Notes: a model not told the origin generated them from the sequence alone. DNA of 64,000 nucleotides from Biomphalaria glabrata (GCF_947242115.1 NC_074726.1:18362325-18426324), one strand, 5' to 3'. Positions 14,120 to 26,139 are shown, numbered from the stretch's first letter. A program made the numbers and translations.

Positions 14120-17100
14120 CTGAAGAAGAAAATATTTCTATGTATTTAAACTGTTATGCCATGTGTCTCTGGACCAATATACAAACAAACAGCCCAACAT
14201 ACAGACTACTAAACAGTTTCCTGAATAGTCTTTACAAGGCAATCAGATACAACCAAAAGTAATTAATAACATACTAGACCACCCACGGCGTAACATACGG
14301 CGCTATTTTGCAGGGCCGGCCTTAGGCCACTGCAACCTATGCGACGCAGTGGGCCCCGCATTTTCATAGGACCCGCATTAATTCTAGGTGTAAATTATTA
14401 AATTAAACAAGTTTATAACTTATAACAGGATTTCCCGCGGCCTCCTGATTTAACAGGACCTCCTGAAAATCTCATGAAATTGCAAAATATTCAAAAAGGT
14501 CCTGAAATTATTAAAATCTTTTGAAAACTCATAAAAAATCTCCTAAAAATATATAGACAAAAATTGTCATTTTGGGGTGTCATTCAATTTGGAAAACGCC
14601 AATCCTACACGCGATAAAAAAAACGGCATTATGCAATACCCGTAATTGTGGAATCTGGTGAAAAAGCTTCTCGCGCCTCAAACTAATGAAGAATTACTAG
14701 AGGTCAACAATTCTCGTAGATAGATTTAAACATTTGGTAATTCTTTCTATTGGGCGTATTATACCAAACACTACTAACAACTAAATGTATTATACCAAAC
14801 ACTACTAATGACAAAATGTATTCTACCAAACTAAATCAAACACTACTAACAATAAAATGTATTATACCGAACACTACTAATAATAAAAAGTATTATACCA
14901 AACACTACTAACACAAAATGTATTATACCAAACACTACTAAAAAAAATGTATCATACCAAACACTACTAACAACAAAATGTATTATACCAATTATACCAA
15001 ACACTACTAACAACAAAATGTATTATACCAAACACTACTAACAACAAAATGTATTATACCAAACACTACTAACAACAAAATGTATTATACCAAACACTAC
15101 TAACAACAAAATGTATTATACCAAACACTACTAACAACAAAATGTATTATACCAAACACTACTAACAACAAAATGTATTATACCAAACACTACTAACAAC
15201 AAAATGTAATATACCAAACACTACTAACAACAAAATGTATTATACCAAACACTACTAACAACAAAATGTATTATACCAAACACTACTAACAACAAAATGT
15301 ATTATACCAAACACTACTAACAACAAAATGTATTATACCAAACACTACTAACAACAAAATGTATTATACCAAACACTGCTGATACCAAAATGTTTACTTG
15401 AACACAAACTTACCAATATTAACCTTTTCACTTCATAAATCATTCTCACTTCACAACCTGACCTCTAACCCTTACCTATCAACCTGACCTCTCGGCCTGA
15501 CACCTAACTCTAACCTCTCGTTCTGACGCCTCATCCTAACCTCTCAACCTGGCCTCTCATACAAACATCTCTACCTCACATCTCATCGTAACATTTGACC
15601 TCATTCTAACCTCTCCAGCTGACCTCTCATCCTAACCTCTTTAGCTGACCCACTTACTAACTTCTAGCTAGCAGGTTTACACTAACCTCTTTAGCTAGCA
15701 GGTTTACACTAACCTCTTTAGCTAGCAGGTTCACACTAACCTCTTTAGCTAGCAGGTTCACACTAACCTCTTTAGCTAGCAGGTTCACACTAACCTCTTT
15801 AGCTAGCAGGTTCACACTAACCTTGCGATCTGACCTCACATGACCCTCAGGCAAAGTTTCGACGTGAACTCTTCCTTGCTTACTTCTGTCTTAACCGACC
15901 ATCCAAACTTTTGATCTAGACAAAACCTACGTCCAGCCTCTACTGTTAACATTATCTCTAGCCTCAACTTACGTAGCACAATACTCCTGATCCACTAGTT
16001 GATTTAAAACATAATGATTTATTGCCGTTTGATGTACTGGGAACAGTTTTACATCCGTTTGGTACCATGGAAACAGAAACCTCATTGAGTCCATTTGATT
16101 TGAAGGTAGCTAGAGATATTGAAACAACAAGAATGTTAATGTACACATGCTCACAAATCACAGTACACACACTCACAAATCACAGTACACACACTAACAA
16201 ATCACAGTACACACACTAACAAATCACAGTACACACACTCACAAATCACTACATTTATAGTTATTTATTTAATTTGCAGTGTTCGTGTGTTTTTATTTAT
16301 AAAAAAAAATATAAATAAACAACCACATTTTCTATCAACTTACTAGCATTAGTGACTCCATAACTGACAAGCTTACAGTCTGTGAGATTGACTTTGCCTA
16401 ACATATTGACCACATCATATGGACACGCTGGAGACTGACAAGGTTTGAGAAGAGTCAAGAGAGATTTGAATCTTTCATTGAGCTCCAGAAATACCGCGTC
16501 ACTGGTGTCTAGGAGAACAGAACTTATACAAGTCACTACATGTGCTCTATTCTTCCCTTGTACTATACAAGTCACTACATGTGCTCTATTCTTCCCTTGT
16601 ACTATACAAGTCACTACATGTGCTCTATTCTTCCCTTGTACTATACAAGTCACTACATGTGCTCTATTCTTCCCTTGTACTATACAAGTCACTACATGTG
16701 CTCTAGTTTTCCTTTGTACTTGCGTTCTTGTTGTTTGTATATTTTATCTAGATGTTAATTGCTTTTATTTAGGTACACTTATTTTCCCTTACTTAATTAG
16801 CTCCCAGATAAATTATTGAATAGATTTGTCCATTGTTAGCAACTTCTATTAAAGTTAGTTAGTTAACAAATGACGTGACAATTTAACGTTTGTGTTGGGT
16901 CATTAGTATTGCTAGAGTTAACAAATGACGTGACAATTTAACGTTTGTGTTGGGTCATAAGTATTGCTAGAGTTAACAAATGACGACAATTAAACGTTTG
17001 TGTTGGGTCATTAATATTGCTCTAGTTAACAAATGACGTGACAATTTAACGTTTGTGTTGGGTCATTAGTATTGCTAGAGTTAACAAATGACGTGACAAT

Positions 17101-20100
17101 TTAACGTTTGTGTTGGGTCATAAGTATTGCTAGAGTTAACAAATGACGACAATTAAACGTTTGTGTTGGGTCATTAATATTGCTCTAGTTAACAAATGAC
17201 GTGACAATTTCACGTTTGTGTTGGGTCATTAGTATTGCTCTAGTTAACAAATGACGTGACAATTTAACGTTTGTGTTGGGTCATTAATATTGCTCTAGTT
17301 AACAAATGACGTGACAATTTTACGTTTGTGTTGGGTCATTAGTATTGCTCTAGTTAACAAATGACGTGACAATTTAACGTTTGTGTTGGGTCATTATATT
17401 GCTCTAGTTAACAAATGACGTGACAATTTAACGTTTGTGTTGGGTCATTAGTATTGTTCTAGTTAACAAATGACGTGACAATTTAACGTTTGTGTTGGGT
17501 CATTAGTATTGTTAGAGTTAACAAATGACGTGACAATTTAACGTTTGTGTTGGGTCATTAGTATTGCTAGAGTTAACAAATGACGTGACAATTTAACGTT
17601 TGTGTTGGGTCATTAATATTGCTCTAGTTAACAAATGACGTGACAATTTTACGTTTGTGTTGGGTCATTAGTATTGCTCTAGTTAACAAATGACGTGACA
17701 TTTTAACGTTTGTGTTGGGTCATTAGTATTGTTCTAGTTAACAAATGACGTGACAATTTAACGTTTGTGTTAGGTCATTAGTATTGCTAGAGTTAACAAA
17801 TGACGTGACAATTTAACGTTTGTGTTGGGTCATTAATATTGCTCTAGTTAACAAATGACGTGACAATTTAACGTTTGTGTTGGGTCATTAGTATTGCTAG
17901 AGTTAACAAATGACGTGACAATTTAACGTTTGTGTTGGGTCATTAATATTGCTCTAGTTAACAAATGACGTGACAATTTTACGTTTGTGTTGGGTCATTA
18001 GTATTGCTCTAGTTAACAAATGACGTCACGTTTTAACGTTTGTGTTGGGTCATTAGTATTGTTCTAGTTAACAAATGACGTGACAATTTAACGTTTGTGT
18101 TGGGTCATTAGTATTGCTAGAGTTAACAAATGACGTGACAATTTAACGTTTGTGTTGGGTCATTAATATTGCTCTAGTTAACAAATGACGTGACAATTTT
18201 ACGTTTGTGTTGGGTCATTAGTATTGCTCTAGTTAACAAATGACGTGACAATTTAACGTTTGTGTTGGGTCATTAGTATTGGTCTAGTTAATAAATGACG
18301 TGACAATTTAACGTTTGTGTGATTTGGTTGTAGGCCTACGTACCATTAATGATGTTAAAAACAGCAGAAGTCAAAGGAAGTTTGAGTTCTCCAATTTGCA
18401 AGTCGAATCTAAACAAACAAAATTGATATAATGAAGCTCTTCTTTGATGAACACGTGACAAGAATTGACCTACATTGTCTAGATATTTACAAAACAATGT
18501 TCACTCTAAAAGCACCAATATTTAAAGTCTCCGTAATAGGAACCATGTCTTTGACTCTCATAAGATCCATGTCTTTGACTCTCATAAGATCCATGTCTTT
18601 GACTCTCATAAGATCCTTGTCTTTGACTCTCATAAAATTCTTGTCTTTGACTCTCATAAGATCCTTGTCTTTGACTCTCATTAGAACCATGTCTTTGACT
18701 CTCATAAGATCCATGTCTTTGACTCTCATAAGATCCATGTCTTTGACTCTCATTAGATCCATGTCTTTGACTCTCATAAGATCCTTGTCTTTAACTCTCA
18801 TTAGATCCCTGTCTTTGACTCTCATTAGATCCATGTCTTTGACTCTCATTAGAACCATGTCTTTGACTCTCATAAGATCCTTGTCTTTGACTCTCATTAG
18901 ATCCATGTCTTTGACTCTCATAAGATCCATGTCTTTGACTCTCATTAGATCCATGTCTTTGACTCTCATAAGATCCATGTCTTTGACTCTCATAAGATCC
19001 ATGTCTTTGACTCTCATAAGATCCATGTCTTTGACTCTCATTAGATCCCTGTCTTTGACTCTCATAAGATCCTTGTCTTTGACTCTCATTAGAACCATGT
19101 CTTTGACTCTCATAAGATCCTTGTCTTTGACTCTCATAAGATCCTTGTCTTTGACTCTCATTAGATCAATGTCTTTGACTCTCATAAGATCCATGTCTTT
19201 GACTCTCATTAGATCCATGTCTTTGACTCTCATTAGATCCATGTCTTTGACTCTCATAAGATCCATGTCTTTGACTCTCATAAGATCCATGTCTTTGACT
19301 CTCATAAGATCCTTGTCTTTGACTCTCATAATATCCTTGTCTTTGACTCTCATAAGATCCTTGTCTTTGACTCTCATAAGATCCTTGTCTTTGACTCTCA
19401 TAAGATCCATGTCTTTGACTCTCATAAGATCCATGTCTTTGACTCTCATAAGATCCTTGTCTTTGACTCTCATAATTTCCATGTCTTTGACTCTCATAAG
19501 ATCCTTTTCTTTGACTCTCATAAGATCCTTGTCTTTGACTCTCTTAAGATCCATGTCTTTGACTCTCATAAGATCCATGTCTTTGACTCTCATAAGATGC
19601 TTGTCTTTGACTCTCATAAGATCCATGTCTTTGACTCTCATAAGATCCATGTCTTTGACTCTCATAAGATCCATGTCTTTGACTCTCATAAGATCCTTGT
19701 CTTTGACTCTCATAAGATCCATGTCTTTGACTCTCATAAGATCCTTGTCTTTGACTCTCATAAGATCCATGTCTTTGACTCTCATAAGATCTATGTCTTT
19801 GACTCTCATAAGATCCATGTCTTTGACTCTCATAAGATCCATGTCTTTTTTGCTTTTCTCATGACAAAGACACAGATGAAAGTCGTAACAATTCACAGTA
19901 AAAATTCGGCACAAAGTTCTGTTGTTTTCTTGATGAATCACATTGTTGAAATCAGAGTCTAGTTTCGCTTTTATTCTAATTGTCATCTTAACTAAATCTA
20001 TACAGTATGGCATGCGGTTGTTGGCCTTAGTGATATAACTTGAACATCAACTATCAGCTTATATATAACTATAGTCTTCTTTAGTAGATATTTAATCCAG

Positions 20101-23100
20101 TTCTTTTTTATTTGTGATATCAAAGTTAGACAGTAGCCAGGATCCATGCCCTGATACCAGAGTATTGTCAAAGGATTGAGGAAGATATGTTGGTATGCTA
20201 GTGAAGAGAGAGCGTTGTTCTAGTCACATGGTCACCATGATCTGATTGCTTTATCAAGTAACACCTTTCATGTGCATAGCTGTTCGAAGATGTCAAATCC
20301 TAATTTTAATCAACCTTAACCTTACGAGTGATACTATTATAATTAGCATATATATATATATATATATATGTGTTGTAATATTACTACAAAAGTAATGAGC
20401 TAGAAAGACTAACTAACTGACTTACTGATTACCAGCAGTGATTATACTCTGACAGGATACAGTGGTTAAGAATGTTGTTTTGAAAGTCCCATTAACTGTT
20501 GCCATCGTGAGTACAGCATGACAGGCTGTAAAGTTGCCCAATGTTATATTCGCTAGACCCTTGTATGTACAGCCATTGTCCAAGGGAGCCCCGTTGAGAA
20601 TACGTTGTTGTAGAGAACATACTGGGGAAAGAGCGGATTAATACGTTGTTGTAGAGAACATACTGGGGAAAGAGCGGATTAATACGTTGTTGTAGAGAAC
20701 ATACTGGGGAAAGAGCGGATTAATACGTTGTTGTAGAGAACATACTGGGGAAAGAACGGATTAATACGTTGTTGTAGAGAACATACTGGGGAAAGAGCGG
20801 ATTAATACGTTGTTGTAGAGAACATACTGGGGAAAGAGCGGATTAATACGTTGTTGTAGAGAACATACTGGGGAAAGAACGGATTAATACGTTGTTGTGG
20901 AGAACATACTGGGGAAAGAACGGATTAATACGTTGTTGTAGAGAACATACTGGGGAAAGAGCGGATTAATACGTTGTTGTAGAGAACATACTGGGGAAAG
21001 AACGGATTAATACGTTGTTGTAGAGAACATACTGGGGAAAGAACGGATTAATACGTTGTTGTAGAGAACATACTGGGGAAAGAGCGGATTAATACGTTGT
21101 TGTAAAGAACATACTGGGGAAAGAACGGATTAATACGTTGTTGTAGAGAACATACTGGGGAAAGAACGGATTAATACGTTGTTGTAGAGAACATACTGGG
21201 GAAAGAACGGATTAATACGTTGTTGTAGAGAACATACTGGGGAAAGAACGGATTAATACGTTGTTGTAGAGAACATACTGGGGAAAGAGCGGATTAATAC
21301 GTTGTTGTAGAGAACATACTGGGGAAAGAGCGGATTAATACGTTGTTGTAGAGAACATACTGGGGAAAGAACGGATTAATACGTTGTTGTAGAGAACATA
21401 CTGGGGAAAGAACGGATTAATACGTTGTTGTAGAGAACATACTGGGGAAAGAGCGGATTAATACGTTGTTGTAGAGAACATACTGGGGAAAGAACGGATT
21501 AATACGTTGTTGTAGAGAACATACTGGGGAAAGAGCGGATTAATACGTTGTTGTAGAGAACATACTGGGGAAAGAACGGATGACCTTTTAGAAACAGTAG
21601 AGCACAAAATGATCAATAGAGATAAAGCTGAGACTAGAAATAATAACTATGAAAGGATGGGTGAGGTTAGGTGGGAAAAAATGAAATGTTTATATATACA
21701 CAGATAAACATGGACAAGGGACATAATCTATCTCTATATATATTCATAATTTTCTTCAAGGCTCAACAGTTTGGACACCAAGAAGTAAAGGAAAGAAAAA
21801 TCTTTTATTTCTGCAAGTCGGACTAGAGTTACCCAAGGAAAAAAAAGAGGGGGGGGGGAAACAAGTAATCTACTCTGTATTCACCAGTCACTAAATAGCA
21901 GAGCCGCACTTAACCATTGTGGGGCCCTCTTCAAAACGGATTTGGCGGTGCCAAGTTTGGGTAGGGATACAGATAGTAAGTAAAAATGAACAGTTTGTAT
22001 TGGTATTATTCATTCTTTACTACGTATAGATTTACTTTACGAGCCTTGTGTGTAGCGAAGTCATGCAGTATATCATACAAATTCTATTTCCTACCAAGAT
22101 CACGCTCAATAGAAAGAATTATCAAATGTTTCAATCTATCTTTGAGAATTGTTGACACCAGATTCCACAATTGCGAGTAATGCATAATGCCGTTTTTTTT
22201 TAACGCGCGTAGGATTGGCGTTTTACATGTTAAATCCCAAAATGACAATTTTTGTCTATATATTTCATGTGATTTTATGAGTTTCCAAAGATTTTAATAA
22301 TTTCCGGAGATTTCTATGACTTTTTCGTATATTTTGCAATTTCATGAGATTTCCAGGAGCTTCTGGTAAATCAGGAGGCCGCGGAAAATCTGTTGTAAGT
22401 TATAAAATGGTTTAATTTAATAATTTACACATAGAATTAGCGCGGGTCCTTATGAAAGTGCGGGGCCCACTGCGGTCGCATCAGTTGCAGTGGCCTGAGG
22501 CTGGCCCTGAAACATAGCGTCGTATGCTACGCCGTGGGTCGACTAGTCGTCGTATAAATATAAATGTGATGAGGGTCTGGACAATGGAGAAGATGAACAG
22601 ATTGGTCTAAAAGTCAACAATTGAGTCTGTAACATTTCTCCAAACTTACGAGATTCTTGAGGTTTCGCTGTAGTAGCAGTTGTTGTGGTTGTCGAAGCCG
22701 TTGGTGTTGTTGTCTGAGTAGTTGAGGTTGTGGAGGTCGTAGTTGTTGTTGTTGTTGATGTAGTTGTTGGCACACCACATGTTACAGATGGACCACATCT
22801 ACAATCACCACTTGCTAGAAAACAAATAGCTTTTTTTTGTGACAAGCAATAATACATCGAGTTTGTGACAAGCAATTCTAAGCTCTTTATTTAGTGTTAA
22901 GTTTTGAACTCATGGTTTCTACAAATATTGCTATAGGTCACTCAATGTTTTATAATTACTATTATTAAAAATTAAAACTAATGTACTACTAGATTAAATA
23001 CCTCGCGTTTGCCGGGTCCATTTTGGTACTTACCAAAACTTTATGGTTTTTAAATTCCTTTATATCAACAAATCCAGACCTCGTAATGTATTGCCGAGAT

Positions 23101-23907
23101 CATTGGATATTTTAGCTACTGTGTAGCTAACAATTTTTATTCGAATTTCAAGTAGTACATTTTCTGGAGCAAAACGTCTAATAGCTGCCGCTGCGGTCGT
23201 GAAAATGACTTAGTTGTTCTAGGCAATAACAGGTCAAAACAACTTTTTGCCGCCCACCCCAAGTGGTAAATTATTTCACGAAAATTAAAATTTCATACCT
23301 GAAAATGTACGTAAAAAATAACTTCTTTCAAATGTAATAATGTACATATACACATGATAAATGCCCTTGTTAAACTTCAAAGGTACGCCTTATATTGTCT
23401 ATAAATAGATCTGTGTATACATTCTGAATATTTTTTACATACGACTAAATCGCCCTTTTCTACTTTGTCTTACCAGAAAGACAACAACTATTTCTTGTTA
23501 CATTCAGGTAACAGCATTGTTTCTCGTCTCGACTTGTGTATGACTTCCTGATGTTCTGTAGGTAGTAGGACACCAGAGAAGTGCTGAAGACCATGACAGA
23601 AAATAGTGTTACATTTTTGTTAGCATTTAAATCAATCGATGCAAATATGCAAATGAATCTTCATCTTAAACTTATGACATCATTCACATTTTAAAATTGA
23701 CACGTGAAACTTTCAACTTTCTTAAATAATGAAAGATTTTTTTTCTAACCTTTCACATGCAACGGCCGAATAATAATATGATCTTCCATCTTGACCCACA
23801 TACGTATTGATCTGTGCACTTTCAGTAGATTCAATCAAGAAATAACATCCGAGGACTGTTAAAAACACTTTGAAATATATCATTTTTCTTTTTGCATTAG
23901 ACTCCAT
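13994..23907 (-). CDS. Gene B: secreted, catalytically dead trypsin-like serine protease homologue (8 exons, 373 aa)
   Basis: Complete paralogue of gene A with the same exon phases. Exons in coding order: 23750-23907, 23474-23583, 22650-22814, 20426-20621, 18344-18408, 16344-16508, 15973-16109, 13994-14119 (1122 nt). Signal peptide about residues 1-31, eight-Cys module about 32-105, short Thr-rich linker to about 140, activation-like QR151/I152-LNG, S1 fold to residue 373. The His57 position is Ser200 (FLTTVSC), Asp102 is probably Asp235 (SDAVF), and the Ser195 position is Ala335 (GDAGAP). Two of three triad residues are therefore lost while the fold Cys residues and Asp194 are kept. It lies 2.1 kb downstream of gene A on the same strand. 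The alternative start Met9 (23883) would leave a cleaner signal peptide and fits the nearest TATA-like site better. Confidence 0.85.
14277..14720 (-). mobile_element. Interspersed repeat copy (GCAGGGCC family), intron 7 of gene B
   Basis: Shares GCAGGGCCGGCCTTAGGC, GACCCGC and a TTTCCCGCGGCCTCCTG tract with inverted copies at about 21890-22550 and 52095-52700 and a partial at 44525-44835. GCAGGGCC at one end and GGCCCTGC at the other suggest a non-autonomous DNA transposon, hAT-like. No coding part. Confidence 0.6.
14756..15380. repeat. 31 bp minisatellite, about 20 copies
   Basis: Unit ACCAAACACTACTAACAACA + AAATGTATTAT in intron 7 of gene B. Central copies are nearly identical and edge copies are diverged. 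Confidence 0.95.
15655..15823. repeat. 27 bp tandem repeat, 6 copies
   Basis: Unit TAACCTCTTTAGCTAGCAGG + TTCACAC in intron 7 of gene B, preceded from 15420 by a looser CTAACCTCTC-rich tract. The frame open on the minus strand (VSVNLLAKE repeats) is an artefact. Confidence 0.92.
15973..16109 (-). CDS. Gene B exon 7
   Basis: 137 nt, acceptor ATCTCTAG, donor TAC/GTAAGT. It encodes LNEVSVSMVPNGC and KSLCFKSTSGSGVLC. Confidence 0.85.
16150..16248. repeat. 22 bp tandem repeat, about 5 copies
   Basis: Unit CACAAATCACAGTACACACA + CT in intron 6 of gene B, starting about 40 nt from the exon 7 acceptor. Confidence 0.9.
16344..16508 (-). CDS. Gene B exon 6: Asp102 region
   Basis: 165 nt, acceptor TTCTCCTAG, donor A/GTAAGT. 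It encodes DTSDAVFLELNERF, CQSPACPYDVVNM and CKLVSYGVT. The Pro-Asn found in A and C is replaced by Thr-Ser, but the Asp is kept. Confidence 0.85.
16527..16717. repeat. 39 bp tandem repeat, about 5 copies
   Basis: Unit ATACAAGTCACTACATGTGC + TCTATTCTTCCCTTGTACT in intron 5 of gene B, starting about 20 nt upstream of the exon 6 acceptor. Confidence 0.93.
16853..18318. repeat. 55 bp minisatellite, about 26 copies, each with a CRE-like site
   Basis: Unit GTTAACAAATGACGTGACAA + TTTAACGTTTGTGTTGGGTC + ATTAGTATTGCTCTA in intron 5 of gene B. Each unit has TGACGTGA and one has TGACGTCA. Some copies carry a short deletion that recurs twice, showing block duplication. The array stops 25 nt before exon 5. 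Confidence 0.95.
18344..18408 (-). CDS. Gene B exon 5
   Basis: 65 nt, acceptor TTGTTTAG, donor G/GTACGT. It encodes FDLQIGELKLPLTSAVFNII. It sits between two large arrays (55 bp below, 24 bp above). Confidence 0.82.
18541..19848. repeat. 24 bp minisatellite, about 54 copies
   Basis: Unit ATGTCTTTGACTCTCATAAG + ATCC in intron 4 of gene B. As 24 is a multiple of 3, long frames stay open on both strands (SLTLIRSM and KDMDLMRV octapeptides), reaching about 500 codons. Confidence 0.96.
20345..20370. repeat. (TA)n microsatellite
   Basis: About 12 TA units in intron 4 of gene B. Confidence 0.9.
20426..20621 (-). CDS. Gene B exon 4: activation site, His57 lost
   Basis: 196 nt, acceptor CTTTCCCCAG, donor CA/GTAAGT. 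It encodes LCSLQQR/ILNG, CHAVLTMATVNGTFKTTFL and TTVSC. Its first 25 nt and the acceptor form the unit of the 41 bp array just upstream, so the acceptor used could be any of many copies; only the one at 20621/20622 borders the exon body. Confidence 0.85.
20594..21582. repeat. 41 bp array made of the exon 4 acceptor junction, about 24 copies
   Basis: Minus-strand unit: ATCCGCTCTTTCCCCAG / TATGTTCTCTACAACAACG + TATTA. Every copy contains a polypyrimidine tract, an AG acceptor and the first 25 nt of exon 4 of gene B. Variants are limited to GAGC/GAAC and single changes. Confidence 0.96.
21890..22550 (+). mobile_element. Interspersed repeat copy (GCAGGGCC family), intron 3 of gene B
   Basis: Collinear with 52095-52700: CACTAAATAGCAG.GCCG, ACTTAACCATTGTGGGGCCC, GTAGCGAAGTCATGCA and a GGCCCTG end followed by CATAGCG.CGTATGCTACG. 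Non-coding, about 650 bp, probably a non-autonomous DNA transposon. Confidence 0.65.
22650..22814 (-). CDS. Gene B exon 3: Cys module end and short Thr linker
   Basis: 165 nt, acceptor TTTTCTAG, donor C/GTAAGT. SGDCRCGPSVTCG is followed by a Thr/Ser run of about 35 residues and AKPQES. This is the shortest linker of the three paralogues. Confidence 0.85.
23474..23583 (-). CDS. Gene B exon 2
   Basis: 110 nt, acceptor GTCTTCAG, donor G/GTAAGA. It encodes LVSYYLQNIRKSYTSRDEKQ, then CCYL and RNSCC. Confidence 0.85.
23750..23907 (-). CDS. Gene B exon 1: signal peptide
   Basis: Hydrophobic leader MIYFKVFLTVLGCYFLIEST after eight residues that include an upstream Met, then NTYVGQDGRSYYYSAVAC. Donor AG/GTTAGA, phase 2. 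Confidence 0.82.
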
Positions 23908-23935
23908 AAAGTTTTTTGTGTGTGTTCAGGTAAGT

Positions 23936-23988
23936 TTATATAAGTGCTCTGCCTCGGCTCTTGTTTGTGTGTGTGTGTGTTTATATAA
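23936..23988 (-). promoter_or_regulatory. Duplicated TATA-like box upstream of gene B
   Basis: The minus strand has TTATATAA at 23981-23988 and again at 23936-23943, within a 45 bp tandem duplication that also carries GCCGAGRCAGAGCAC. The far copy would place a start about 45 nt before the first ATG (23907). The near copy would start at that ATG and favour Met9 (23883). Confidence 0.35.
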
Positions 23989-24149
23989 GTGCTCTGTCTC
24001 GGCTCTTGTTTGTCTGGTACCTTTGCCTCGTTTTCCTCTTTCAACACACATCAAAGACATTTACCTTTAGCTTGTGTCGTCCTTTCAATGAAGGATGTGA
24101 GGTGAGGGGCGCTAGACATTGTGTCATAGATCCATTGACCAGGTTAGTA

Positions 24150-24283
24150 AACTACTCCCTCACGCTGGAGACATTAAACCACTCCCTCACACTGGAGACA
24201 TTAAACCACTCCCTCAAGCTGGAGACATTAAACCACTCCCTCACGCTGGAGACATTAAACCACTCCCTCACGCTGGAGACATT
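24150..24283. repeat. 27 bp tandem repeat, 5 copies
   Basis: Unit ACTCCCTCACGCTGGAGACA + TTAAACC between genes A and B. Confidence 0.92.
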
Positions 24284-24361
24284 TCTCTCTTAGAGCGACG
24301 CAGTACACAACAACGATTATATTTAAACACGTTCTATCTAATGCTACATTCACTCCACACC

Positions 24362-24804
24362 TTTTTACAAAGCTTATATAACAGTCTTTTTCTGGCTGGT
24401 CAAAAGTTTGGACACATTATTTCTCCCACACCAAATCTCGGATAAAGCTGAAATTTTGCAAAATTATTTCTTTTAACTGACAAACAAGAATCAATTTTAA
24501 AAAATAACAATTAGTTAATTAACTATTGGTAATTAATTAAATTGTTTGGTATCTCAAACAAGGGAAAGAAATTTTACGTGATAGAAGTAGTTGTATAAGC
24601 TGAATTAGTCCCCTTTATAGGTTGTCGTCAGAGGCTTGGTGAACATAAAACATAAAAAAGAAACAATTGATACAATATAATCTTCCATGTTCATAGACTC
24701 TTCGCTACAGAGTGGTTACCGGGTTGGCATGAAAATCCTGAGAAGGCTTTAGCCCACGATTTCGAATTCAGGTCGTTCTCCTTTTAAAAAAAAAAAAAAA
24801 AAAA
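24362..24804 (+). mobile_element. SINE-like repeat, copy 1 (intergenic)
   Basis: About 420 bp shared with 37862-38285: TTTTTACAAAGC, TCAAAAGTTTGGACAC, ATCTCAAACAAGGGAAAGAA, then a tRNA-like end with an A-box-like GTGGTTACCGGGTTGGC and a B-box-like TTTCGAATTCAGG, followed by A-rich sequence. Confidence 0.6.
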
Positions 24805-25026
24805 TTAGTGATGACTTAGAATGTGGAGATGACTTAAAATTTGGTGAATGTAAAGATGACTAAATTCGCGCGGATAAAAAAAAAGTTCCTATCTAGACAG
24901 ATGATTTTCTGTGTTTTATTCCACATCTCCACTTCAGATCTCTGTCAACTCATCGTCACGCCTTTTAATTACCGCATTTTCCTACCACATTAAACAATTC
25001 GTTCTTTTCATATTGTTCTTTTTGCA

Positions 25027-25162
25027 TATCTAACCAACGTTAGCACCAAACATTGTGCATATTTCACCAACATTAGCACCAAACATTGTGCATATTTCAC
25101 CAACATTAGCACCAAATATTGTGCATATTTCACCAACATTAGCACCAAACATTGTGCATATT
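25027..25162. repeat. 33 bp tandem repeat, 4 copies
   Basis: Unit ACCAACATTAGCACCAAACA + TTGTGCATATTTC. The rest of 24805-25775 is AT-rich with nothing recognised. Confidence 0.9.
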
Positions 25163-25775
25163 CCTATTATTGACTTCCTAACATAACGCAATCATTCGCC
25201 CATTACAGCATTCATTAAGCACAATCATTTCAATGAAATTTTTCAATAACATTAACGTAATGATACTAAAACTATGGCCCGCGGATCATATCCTGCCCGT
25301 CACACTATCCGGTCTCTCGAAACTTCTGTCTACAATACATAGGTCGCATCAGAAAGAGTCTAATCTATTTGAATGTATTGTGAGGGGACGCAGCCCTGTC
25401 TGAAACATGTCGGGTATCGTTGATATTTAATCAATATATCAAAAGTATTTTATTGTTTATTTTTACCATCATCGTATTTAACATCACATTGAGCCTTTAT
25501 TCGCTTCACAGATTAACACAAACTTTAAAAACTTCTTTCAATTTTTAGATTAATAAATTATTTTCATACAACAGTTTGAATATTTAAATCATGAATTTGC
25601 TTTACACTCCCCACTAGGCTGCACTTCTGAGTTAGTTGGTAAATACTGAATGTATCGGGCCATATTCATTGACCTTTCTATTTGTATGTCTTCACATTGT
25701 GACCCTGTTTCCCTTTCATCTTTCATTTCATGCTAATAAAGAAACGAAAACAAAAGACTTTGATACAAGACTCGT

Positions 25776-25781
25776 TTTATT
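25776..25781 (-). terminator. Possible poly(A) signal of gene A
   Basis: AATAAA on the minus strand about 230 nt past the gene A stop. Confidence 0.35.
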
Positions 25782-26010
25782 GTGTACAGTGCATACATTG
25801 ATATTGGTGCATTCAATTGTAGCTTAAAACGAGATATTCTAGACCTGAAGATAAATGTAACAAGAACATTAGCCAAAACATATCTGGACACCAGTTCTTG
25901 ACGGCGAACCTTCTCTAACTGTGTGGTGACCTAATACTCTTTACACAGCTTAATCAATCAATCAATCAATCAATTTGTGTGTTTTTTTTTGTTTTTTTTA
26001 TAAATGAATA

Positions 26011-26139
26011 TTAACCAGGATATGGAATGACACGAAATTCTGGGGAGGACCCACAGGATGATGCTACTTGTGTCACGCCTACTAGAATCCATTCCCCATT
26101 TGTTGGAGCCTGACAGTACACAGGTGCGCCGCTGTCTCC
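26011..26139 (-). CDS. Gene A exon 8: GDSGAP nucleophile region and stop
   Basis: 129 nt, acceptor GATTTCAG, stop TAA at 26013-26011. It encodes [20 protein letters not shown], then CGSS and a PYPG end. Ser195 is intact here although His57 is gone. Confidence 0.88.
   Translation of the reverse strand, partial: GDSGAPVYCQAPTNGEWILVGVTQVASSCGSSPEFRVIPYPG

Noticed and set aside
18431-20013. Open frames of 477 and 508 codons on opposite strands
   Set aside because: Both are produced by a 24 bp tandem repeat whose length is a multiple of three, and the region is an intron of gene B. The octapeptide repeats have no non-repeat homology.
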